The notes under the pieces: generated by a model
Databases searched by the model: none
Told to the model about the DNA's origin: nothing
The model's input: the letters and a program-made list of their open reading frames with translations, nothing else
Assembly (NCBI GenBank): GCA_009837685.1
Contig: VXTA01000050.1
Coordinates: 415-13,347, forward strand
Source: Chloroflexota bacterium
GTDB lineage: Bacteria; Chloroflexota; Dehalococcoidia; Lucifugimonadales; Lucifugimonadaceae
Direction: 5' to 3'
DNA length: 12,933 nucleotides
Program-made: the position numbers and the translations under genes
In this document: positions 6,956 through 12,933 of the stretch, piece by piece
How positions within the stretch are numbered: the first letter of the stretch is position 1
How the letters are laid out: each line of letters opens with the position of its first letter

Positions 6956-8635
6956 ATGACGACGGAGATTACGACCAGGAACGGCTACCTCCTGCGCGAT
7001 CTCACGCGTGCCGCTCTAGCCGCAGTTTCCACCAACCAGAACCAGCTCAACGCCCTCAACGTCTTCCCGGTGCCCGACGGCGACACCGGCACCAACATGA
7101 TGCTCACGATGCGCGGGATCGCATCTGACATGGAAACGTCCGCGACCGAAGACGTGCCGACTACTTCAGCCGCGATGGCCCGCGCCGCGCTCCTCGGCGC
7201 ACGTGGCAACAGCGGACTCATCATGGCGCAGCTTTTCCGCGGGTTACGCGACGCCATGACTGATGCCGATGAGGTAGACGCCGAAAACTTCGCTCACGGT
7301 TTGACCCTCGCCGCCGAGATGGCATACGGCGCAGTGCCAAATCCCGTGGAGGGCACAATGCTCACCGTCATCCGCGAAGCCGCAGAGGCTGCCACCCGAT
7401 CCGCAAACGACGGCGCACACATACACGTCGTCCTAGAGACCGCTGCCACTCAAGCCCTAGACACCACCGAGCGGACCCCCGACATGCTCGAAGTCCTCAA
7501 AGAGGCAGGAGTGGTTGACGCTGGAGGCTTTGGCCTGACCATCATGCTCATGGGCATGTCTCAGTACATCAAGGGCGAAGGCGACGGTTCAGTTCACGTC
7601 GATGCCCCCGGCATCGAAAACCTCGTCGGCGAAAGCGGCGTCATCGTCGATACATCGTCCCTAGACATCGCCGAAGAAGAAGCCTGGGGCTACTGCACAA
7701 ACATCGGCATCGAAGGCACCAACATCGACATACCGCATCTCCGCGAAGAGTTCGACAAGATCGGACGCTCCACCGTCATCGCGGGCGACGAGACCATCGC
7801 CAAGATTCATGTCCACATGGAAGACCCCGGCGAAGCCGTCAGTCTAGCCGTCCGAAACGGTGCGCTTACTTTGAACGTCACCATCCAGAACATGGACGCC
7901 CAAACCACCGAATGGGCCGAGAACCGTCGCGCCGATGCCGCCACCGCGGAACAGCCTGTTGAACCTGTAGACATTGCCATCGTCGCAGTCGTAGCCGGGG
8001 ACGGTATGGCCAACTACTTCCGACAAGCCGGAATGGGCTCAACATTCATCGTCGAAGGCGGCGACACCCTCAATCCCAGCGTCGCCGATCTCCTCGAAGC
8101 CGTCGAAGCCGCACCATCCGACCAAGTCATATTGCTGCCCAACAACAAGAACATCATCGGCGCTGCCCAGCAGGCATCCGAACTCACCGAAAAGTCATCT
8201 ACAGTCATCGAAACCCGTTCGATGCAAGAAGGCATCGCCGCAATGAGCGCCTTCGACCCAGATGCCGACCTCGACGAAAACGTCGAAGAGATGGCCGACA
8301 TGCTCGAAGGACTCCACGTCGGTTCCGTCTTCCGGGCATCACGCGACGCCACGATGGGGGGAGTACATGTGAACGAAGGTCAGTTCATGGTCCTAGTCGA
8401 CGGCGAAACCGTGGCCGCCGGCGACGATGAACTAGCGATGCTCATCTCAGGTGTCAACGCCGTCATGCATCACGGCGCCCTCGTAGCCGTCTACGTCGGC
8501 GAAGAGATTAACCCCGATACCGCCCGGGCCGCCGAAACCCGTCTGGCCCAAGAGCTGACACACTACAACCGCGTCGACATCCAGTTCATCCGCGGCAACC
8601 AACCCCACTACGCTTATCTCTTCGCGGTGGAGTAG
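6956..8635 (+). CDS. fakA: Fatty acid kinase subunit FakA (DAK2/DhaL-domain protein)
   Basis: This 559-residue protein matches FakA (YloV), the ATP-binding subunit that phosphorylates fatty acids presented by FakB for phospholipid synthesis. The N-terminal DhaL domain has NVFPVPDGDTGTNM (35-48), with D41 and D43 as likely Mg-ATP ligands, and GARGNSG at 81-87. The middle domain has WGYCTNIGIEG (244-254) and H285/H287 in IHVHMEDPG, matching the active-site histidines described in staphylococcal FakA. The C-terminus ends in the typical PHYAYLFAVE. The length is normal for the family. The ATG at 6956 follows AAAGGG by 7 nt. No FakB is in the window, so the partner must be encoded elsewhere. Between it and rpmB there is no Asp23-like gene, unlike Firmicutes. 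Confidence 0.9.
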   Translation: MTTEITTRNGYLLRDLTRAALAAVSTNQNQLNALNVFPVPDGDTGTNMMLTMRGIASDMETSATEDVPTTSAAMARAALLGARGNSGLIMAQLFRGLRDAMTDADEVDAENFAHGLTLAAEMAYGAVPNPVEGTMLTVIREAAEAATRSANDGAHIHVVLETAATQALDTTERTPDMLEVLKEAGVVDAGGFGLTIMLMGMSQYIKGEGDGSVHVDAPGIENLVGESGVIVDTSSLDIAEEEAWGYCTNIGIEGTNIDIPHLREEFDKIGRSTVIAGDETIAKIHVHMEDPGEAVSLAVRNGALTLNVTIQNMDAQTTEWAENRRADAATAEQPVEPVDIAIVAVVAGDGMANYFRQAGMGSTFIVEGGDTLNPSVADLLEAVEAAPSDQVILLPNNKNIIGAAQQASELTEKSSTVIETRSMQEGIAAMSAFDPDADLDENVEEMADMLEGLHVGSVFRASRDATMGGVHVNEGQFMVLVDGETVAAGDDELAMLISGVNAVMHHGALVAVYVGEEINPDTARAAETRLAQELTHYNRVDIQFIRGNQPHYAYLFAVE

Positions 8636-8643
8636 GTGTCTCC

Positions 8644-8670
8644 GTCATTCCGGCGAAAGCCGGAATCCAG
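8644..8670. repeat. Short hairpin repeat with GAAA loop (REP-type)
   Basis: ATTCCGGC-GAAA-GCCGGAAT at 8647-8666 is a perfect 8-bp stem with a 4-nt loop, flanked by GTC and CCAG. Closely related sequences are very widespread interspersed hairpins in bacterial genomes. It lies 8 nt after the fakA stop, between the convergent fakA and dehydratase genes, where it could stabilise mRNA ends. No T-run is present. Confidence 0.75.
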
Positions 8671-8694
8671 AGGGGGCAATTGGATGGCATCACA

Positions 8695-9855
8695 TCAATC
8701 CACCAAATGCGCCTGCAAATACTCGCGATCCATCTCGATACCAATCCCCGGCCGCTCTGGGTCAAGATGTATCTTGTCGCCCCGTATATCTAGCGGCACG
8801 TCCATCAGCACGTCGTACGCGTGCAGGTCGGCGCGCATCGTCTCCACGCGGTAGCAGTTCGGGACCGTGATCATCACCTGCGCGCCGGCTATCACGTTGA
8901 TCGGGCCACTAGCGTCGTGCGGCGACACCGGTATGTAGTACGTCTCCGCCTGTGTGCAGATCTTCTTAAGCTCCGATATACCGCCGGTCCATGTGATGTC
9001 TGGCATGATGAAATCGGCCAAGCCCTGCTCCAAGATCGGCACGAACTCCCAACGAGTGTGTATCCGCTCTCCTACGCAGATCGGCACGTTCGTCGCGTCC
9101 CGAACCTGCTTCAAGGCCGTGTTCGACTCCACACCCACCGGCTCCTCGAACCAGAAGATGTCGTACGGCTCCAACGAGTTCGCCAGCCGTATCGCGGTGG
9201 GAACATCAAACCGCGCATGGTTGTCGATCAATATCTCGATGTCCGGACCCACAGCTTCTCGCGCCGCAGCAATCCGCGCCACGCCTTGGTTTTCAGCATC
9301 CGCCGACAACTTGCCAGACATGTAGCCATCGATCTCGTCTGGATGATGCGGATACCAAGGATCCGTCTTTAGCGACGTCTGACCCGTCGCCACAATCGCC
9401 TTGCAGTCTTGCGCGAGGCTCTCTGGAGTCGCCCCGTCCTGTGGATGACAGTAAACATCCACCGCATCTCTCACCGGACCACCCAGTAGCTCGTACACCG
9501 GCACACCCAACACCTTCCCCCTGATGTCCCACAGCGCGATGTCGATACCAGAGATCACACTCGTCGTCGCGCCTCGCGAACCCATGTATGTGAAGTGACG
9601 GAACACCTTGTGCCAGATCTTCTCGATGTTCTTCGGATCATCGCCCTCCAGCAAATCCGACACATGCCGGATCAACGATGCAACCCCGCGATTGGCCTGC
9701 TCCCGAGTACAGGTAACCTCGCCCCATCCCGTCACGCCCTCGTCGGTATTCACCTCTACAAATAGGTATTCTCGATTATTCGCCCTCGCGTTCGAAGTCG
9801 GCAGGAACGGCGCCGGTGCCGACACCAGATAGGGCGTTATCTTCGTTATCTTCAT
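8695..9855 (-). CDS. Enolase-superfamily sugar-acid dehydratase (mandelate racemase/galactonate dehydratase type)
   Basis: A 386-residue enolase-superfamily enzyme, likely dehydrating a sugar acid by Mg-assisted proton abstraction. The capping domain is residues 1 to about 125 (KITPYLV..., SGIDIALWDIRGK at 102-114). The barrel carries K163 (LKTDP), D211-N-H213 (IDNHARF), E237 (FEEP), E263 (VGER), D286 and H313 (SPHDASGP). These match the metal ligands D/E/E, the H213-type acid and the D286-H313 dyad of galactonate-dehydratase relatives. The start is set at the ATG at 9855: it lies 2 nt after the stop of the DsbA-like gene (TAA-AG-ATG) and begins the normal KITKI strand. The open frame continues 69 codons upstream, but that part overlaps the DsbA-like gene and has no family similarity. 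The exact substrate is unknown. Confidence 0.9.
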   Translation of the reverse strand: MKITKITPYLVSAPAPFLPTSNARANNREYLFVEVNTDEGVTGWGEVTCTREQANRGVASLIRHVSDLLEGDDPKNIEKIWHKVFRHFTYMGSRGATTSVISGIDIALWDIRGKVLGVPVYELLGGPVRDAVDVYCHPQDGATPESLAQDCKAIVATGQTSLKTDPWYPHHPDEIDGYMSGKLSADAENQGVARIAAAREAVGPDIEILIDNHARFDVPTAIRLANSLEPYDIFWFEEPVGVESNTALKQVRDATNVPICVGERIHTRWEFVPILEQGLADFIMPDITWTGGISELKKICTQAETYYIPVSPHDASGPINVIAGAQVMITVPNCYRVETMRADLHAYDVLMDVPLDIRGDKIHLDPERPGIGIEMDREYLQAHLVD

Positions 9856-9857
9856 CT

Positions 9858-10655
9858 TTACTGCTCGATATCCCTCAAGATCGCATCGATTATCTGCGAC
9901 ATATTGTCGAAATCCCGCGCGCCGCGGAACTGCAACCGCACCTCCTCGCCATCCTTGTCTACATACACGAGGAAGATTGTCGGAGTTGATTGTACGCCCA
10001 TCGCCTCGCCACGCGCCCGGTCGATCTGCCAAGTCGTGCTGTGCCTCCCCGACAGCAGACACTCGTTCAACGCCACACGGTCCAACCCCATATCCTCCGC
10101 CAATCCCGCGAGCAGCGGCACTCCTATCTCATCCTGACGCTCGTACACTCCGTCCACGAACTCCCAAAACTGGTCCGATCCCTGCTCACCGACACAGTCC
10201 GAATACTCCGCCGCCAGTGCCGACTCCTCAGCCAAGATCGGAAAGTGGAAATATATCGACCTCACCAGCCCGTCGGCGATGTACGTCTCACGCATCTGGG
10301 CGACCGTCCCGCGGTGCCAAGTCCCGCAGTGCGGTCACAAAAAGTCCGAAAAATCGAACATCGTGATCGGTGCATCCGGATCCCCATACGAGTTGTACCC
10401 ACGATTCGGCACATTCACCCGAGCCGGTTCATCCTCCTCCCCCGACTCCCTCGCGACCTCCTCAACCACCTCGGTTTTAGCAGTCGGCGCGACCGTAGGA
10501 GGTTCAACCGTCACCTGCGAAGCTGGCGGCACCACCAACTCCGCCGTCAACACATTCTCACTAACCGCGCCACCCTCATCTCGCAGCCCGCATCCGACCA
10601 CTGCAGCCGCGCCAAACAACACCAGAGCTACGAGGGCAAAAGAACGGAAAGACAT
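9858..10655 (-). CDS. DsbA-like thioredoxin-fold selenolipoprotein (Sec-Pro-His-Cys active site)
   Basis: This 265-residue protein needs the TGA at 10335-10337 to be read as Sec107. The active site is then U-P-H-C, corresponding to the CPHC of DsbA. Before it lies the family's usual lead-in DPDAPITMFDFSDF; after it come the helical insert (FWEFVDGVYERQDEIG) and the cis-proline loop STPTIFLV. The start is taken at 10655 because it begins a lipoprotein signal: M-S-F-R, a hydrophobic stretch to about 20, and a lipobox VVGC with C22. A Pro/Val/Glu-rich linker (about 45-90) would tether the domain outside the membrane. It probably handles disulfide exchange on exported proteins. The open frame extends 58 codons upstream but that part looks non-coding. 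TAGAAT ends 7 nt before the ATG. The dehydratase gene follows after 2 nt, so they are coupled. Confidence 0.9.
10296..10321 (-). promoter_or_regulatory. Bacterial SECIS-like hairpin for the DsbA-like selenoprotein
   Basis: Counting from the base after the UGA, nt 14-15, 17-19 and 21-23 can pair with 38-39, 34-36 and 29-31. This gives 8 base pairs with a U-C mismatch and one small asymmetric internal loop. The apical loop CGGGA (nt 24-28) has G as its second base and lies in the distance range typical of bacterial SECIS elements. The pairing was done by eye; no folding energy was calculated. Confidence 0.6.
10335..10337 (-). other. In-frame UGA, proposed selenocysteine codon (Sec107 of the DsbA-like protein)
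   Basis: The minus strand reads TTC-CTG/TTG-type residues F-L, then TGA-CCG-CAC-TGC (Sec-Pro-His-Cys). The frame is open on both sides from 10655 to 9860. The position is that of the nucleophilic first cysteine of the CxxC motif. Confidence 0.9.
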
Positions 10656-10662
10656 CGCATGG

Positions 10663-10668
10663 ATTCTA
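10663..10668 (-). promoter_or_regulatory. Possible -10 box (TAGAAT) of the DsbA-like selenoprotein gene
   Basis: TAGAAT on the minus strand lies 7 nt before the ATG at 10655, where a transcript would begin at the start codon itself. No convincing -35 is seen and there is no Shine-Dalgarno. It lies in the 157-bp divergent gap to ybaB (10656-10812), which otherwise shows nothing I can name. Confidence 0.35.
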
Positions 10669-10812
10669 CTTTGCGAAACCGCCAACCCATTGCCCAGAAT
10701 AGCCTGTTCGTCGTTCTTCCTATCCCCCTCAACTTCCCGCGCGTTAACATTGAACCCGTAGCGTAACAACTCCCGACTTTCAACCGATGACAGGACAGGT
10801 GGCAACCGCATC

Positions 10813-11124
10813 ATGATGAATCGCAACATGCTCAGGCAAGCTCAGCAGATGCAGAAGAAGATCCAGGAGGTGCAGGAAGAGATCGCCAATGCGACATCCG
10901 AGGCATCAGTCGGTGGCGGCGCCGTCAAAGCCGTCGTGGTCGGCGGGTCCCGCGTCGAGAGCATCGAAATCGACCCCGAAGTCGTCGATCCCGAAGATGT
11001 CGAGATGCTGCAAGACCTCGTGATGGCCGCCGTTAACGAAGCCATGGACAGCGCCCAACAGGTCGCCGCCAAGAAGATGCAGGCGATCACTGGAGGACTG
11101 AATCTGCCGGGTCTGGGCTTCTAA
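10813..11124 (+). CDS. ybaB: YbaB/EbfC-family nucleoid-associated DNA-binding protein
   Basis: A 103-residue protein with the standard YbaB build: an N-terminal helix rich in Met and Gln (MLRQAQQMQKKIQEVQEEI, about 6-24), a three-strand sheet including GGGAVKAVVVGG and VESIEIDPEVV, and a C-terminal helix of the DLVMAAVNEAM type ending in a Gly/Leu-rich tail (GGLNLPGLGF). YbaB forms small dimers that bind DNA. The ATG at 10813 follows AGGTGG by 10 nt; a second ATG directly follows. recR begins 19 nt downstream, the usual order. The dnaX gene that often precedes this pair is absent. Confidence 0.95.
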   Translation: MMNRNMLRQAQQMQKKIQEVQEEIANATSEASVGGGAVKAVVVGGSRVESIEIDPEVVDPEDVEMLQDLVMAAVNEAMDSAQQVAAKKMQAITGGLNLPGLGF

Positions 11125-11143
11125 CCCTCTGTAATCGTCAAAA

Positions 11144-11824
11144 ATGGCCGCGTTCCGCCCCGATCCTCCGAGATCAATCACTCCGGCAGCACCACCATCC
11201 GACGCGCCCCGCGGTGTCGCAGCACCTGTATCCCGCGTCATCGACGCCTTTCGACGCCTCCCAGGTATCGGCCCCAAGTCCGCACAGCGCCTCGCGTACC
11301 ACCTCGTCCGGATGCCAGAAGCCGAAGCCGCCGAACTCTCCGAAGCGATCACCGGCGTCAAGCAACGCATCAAACTCTGCGAGACGTGCGCCGATATCAC
11401 CGAGGAGCCGGTATGCGGCATATGCTCGAACACCAACCGCGATCGCACCGTCATCTGCGTAGTCGAAGAACCGCTCGACGTCACCGCACTTGAACGCACC
11501 CGCGCCTACAACGGCCTCTACCACGTCCTGCACGGTGCTATCTCGCCCACATCCGGCATCGCCGCGTCCGATCTCAAGATCAAAGAACTGCTCCAACGCC
11601 TTCAAGACGACACCACCGATCAGACGATCAACGAAGTGATCGTCGCCACCAACACAAACCTAGACGGCGAAGCCACCGCGATGTACCTCCAACGAGCGAT
11701 CGCGCCCGCTGGCATCAAAGTGACCCGTCTGGCAAGAGGTCTGCCTTCAGGGACCGACATCGAATATGCGGATGATGCTACACTGGCTCATTCTCTAGAA
11801 TCCAGATCAGAAATAAGTGACTGA
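11144..11824 (+). CDS. recR: Recombination mediator protein RecR
   Basis: A 226-residue RecR, which loads RecA together with RecO/RecF during gap repair. The helix-hairpin-helix lies at about 39-50 (LPGIGPKSAQRLAYH), followed by a four-cysteine zinc finger (CETCADITEEPVCGIC, about 79-94). The Toprim domain follows with VICVVEEPLDVTALE, YHVLHGAISPTSGI and VIVATNTNLDGEATAMYL. An extra 25-30 residues rich in Ala and Pro precede the usual RecR start (around PVSRVIDAF). No alternative start codon lies between them and the ATG at 11144, and that ATG has no Shine-Dalgarno, so translation may be coupled to ybaB. The next gene begins 18 nt after its TGA. Confidence 0.95.
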   Translation: MAAFRPDPPRSITPAAPPSDAPRGVAAPVSRVIDAFRRLPGIGPKSAQRLAYHLVRMPEAEAAELSEAITGVKQRIKLCETCADITEEPVCGICSNTNRDRTVICVVEEPLDVTALERTRAYNGLYHVLHGAISPTSGIAASDLKIKELLQRLQDDTTDQTINEVIVATNTNLDGEATAMYLQRAIAPAGIKVTRLARGLPSGTDIEYADDATLAHSLESRSEISD

Positions 11825-11842
11825 CCCTCGCCGAGGAACTCT

Positions 11843-12933
11843 ATGAAAATCGAACAAATCGAAACCTTTTTAATAGACCGTTTCCTGGTCGTGCGCGTCA
11901 CCACCGATGACGGCACGCAGGGCATCGGCGAATCCTGCTACTGGGCGTACCCACGCGCGACTGAAGAGACTGTCAAGATTCTCGGCGATGCCATCGTCGG
12001 TATGGATCCCGGTGATACTGAGCACATCTACAACTACATGCATCGATACAACGGCAGTTTCCGTGGCAACTCCATAGCCGCCGCCATCTCCGGCATTGAC
12101 ATGGCGCTCTGGGACATCAAGGGTAAGCGTCTAGATGCCCCGGTATGGGATCTACTAGGCGGTCGTGCCCGGCAGAAAGTGCGAGGCATCTTCCTCGGCG
12201 TCGGCGGCGAAACTCCCGACGAAGTCGCCGAACGCGCCAAAATAGCGGTCGACCGCGGTTACTCCGCACTCAAATTCACTCCCATGCCGCGCGAGTTCCA
12301 ACTCCTCAAGTACCCCGTCCTCGTCGACAACGCCATCGACATGCTCGCCGCGGTACGCGAAACAGTCGGCAACGACTTCGACATCGGCATCGAGATACAC
12401 CGCAACATGCGACCCTCGGAAGCCGTCGTATTCTGCGAGAAAGCGATGCCATTCAACCCATACTTCATCGAGGATCCGATCGTCCCTGACGGCGTTCTCG
12501 CTATGTCCGAAGTAGCCACCAAGATGCGACTGCCACTCGCCGTCGGAGAGCGCAATGCCCACATCTGGGAGTTCCGTGAATACGCCCAGATGACCAACTG
12601 CTCGTTCTTCAAGCCCGACATCGCGGTCGCTGGGGGCATCACCGGCGTGAAGAAGATTTCCGCCATCGCCGAGGCGCATCACATCCTGATCGCACCGCAC
12701 AACTTCCAAGGGCCCATCGCCACCGCCGCGTGTGTGCAACTTGGGATTTCGTCGCCATCTTGGGACGTCTTGGAGGCCGTGGATGAAGACAAGCCGCCGC
12801 GGGCAGACATGGTCGACGCCCCAATGGAGGTCGTCGACGGCTGGTTCACCCTCCCCGAGAGACCAGGCCTCGGAGTAACCTTGAACGAAGAATCCCCCAA
12901 CCTGCTCCCCTTCGAACCGGCTCGCATCCCGCC
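11843..12933 (+). CDS. Enolase-superfamily sugar-acid dehydratase, partial at window end
   Basis: The frame is open for 363 codons and leaves the window without a stop, so the C-terminus is missing, probably by only a little. It begins MKIEQIETFLIDRF with the capping domain, including SGIDMALWDIKGK. The barrel residues are K144 (LKFTP), E184-I-H186 (IEIHRN), E210 (IEDP), E236 (VGER), D259 and H286 (APHNFQGP). These fall almost residue for residue on galactonate dehydratase positions, except that the first metal ligand is Glu rather than Asp. It is a paralogue of the gene at 8695-9855, but divergent. GAGG at 11833-11836 lies 6 nt before the ATG. It is 18 nt after recR on the same strand and probably on the same transcript. 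The substrate is unknown. Confidence 0.9.
   Translation, partial: MKIEQIETFLIDRFLVVRVTTDDGTQGIGESCYWAYPRATEETVKILGDAIVGMDPGDTEHIYNYMHRYNGSFRGNSIAAAISGIDMALWDIKGKRLDAPVWDLLGGRARQKVRGIFLGVGGETPDEVAERAKIAVDRGYSALKFTPMPREFQLLKYPVLVDNAIDMLAAVRETVGNDFDIGIEIHRNMRPSEAVVFCEKAMPFNPYFIEDPIVPDGVLAMSEVATKMRLPLAVGERNAHIWEFREYAQMTNCSFFKPDIAVAGGITGVKKISAIAEAHHILIAPHNFQGPIATAACVQLGISSPSWDVLEAVDEDKPPRADMVDAPMEVVDGWFTLPERPGLGVTLNEESPNLLPFEPARIP

Noticed and set aside
9856..10062. A 69-residue N-terminal extension of the dehydratase
   Set aside because: It overlaps the DsbA-like gene in another frame, looks unlike the family, and the ATG at 9855 starts the conserved first strand.
10656..10829. A 58-residue extension of the DsbA-like protein upstream of 10655
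   Set aside because: It would bury the lipoprotein signal peptide and would overlap the start of ybaB on the other strand.
11822..11824. The TGA ending recR as a recoded codon
   Set aside because: RecR is already full length there and the next gene with its ribosome site begins 18 nt later.

Overview
The window (12,933 bp, GC-rich by eye) is a densely packed bacterial chromosome segment with no insertion sequence, phage gene, tRNA, rRNA or CRISPR array that I can see. Housekeeping genes (rpmB, a fakA homologue, ybaB, recR) alternate with oxidative and carbohydrate-acid catabolism genes. Two enolase-superfamily dehydratase genes, a zinc alcohol dehydrogenase, a TIM-barrel isomerase and an O2-dependent formylglycine-generating enzyme suggest an aerobic heterotroph. 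The combination resembles marine or soil Chloroflexota such as SAR202, which are known for expanded enolase-superfamily paralogues. That assignment is inference, because no taxonomic marker was searched.

The main result is two genes, each interrupted by one in-frame TGA exactly where its family carries a catalytic cysteine, and each with a plausible bacterial SECIS-like hairpin just downstream. The first (minus strand, 110-1753) is a UGSC-family protein reading Sec-Gly-Thr-Cys. The second (minus strand, 9858-10655) is a DsbA-like lipoprotein reading Sec-Pro-His-Cys. Ordinary gene calling would report four truncated ORFs. Read through, they give two full-length selenoproteins of 547 and 265 residues, so the organism very probably decodes UGA as selenocysteine. 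The Sec machinery (selA, selB, selC, selD) is not in this window.

Layout: an interspersed GC-rich repeat at 24-107; a minus-strand pair of a formylglycine-generating enzyme followed by the UGSC selenoprotein, with a long hairpin between them; divergently, a zinc alcohol dehydrogenase, a TIM-barrel isomerase and a gamma-glutamyltranspeptidase-fold protein with altered substrate-pocket residues (plus strand, 2891-6531); rpmB (minus) divergent from fakA (plus) across an intergenic inverted repeat; a hairpin repeat at 8644-8670; a minus-strand pair of the DsbA-like selenolipoprotein and a sugar-acid dehydratase, only 2 nt apart; and a plus-strand run of ybaB, recR and a second dehydratase that leaves the window without a stop.

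The two selenoproteins are both thiol-redox proteins and both lie in two-gene operons with a metabolic or protein-modifying enzyme. Several genes lack a Shine-Dalgarno sequence, and two have a TAGAAT -10-like box 6-7 nt before the ATG, which suggests leaderless transcripts.
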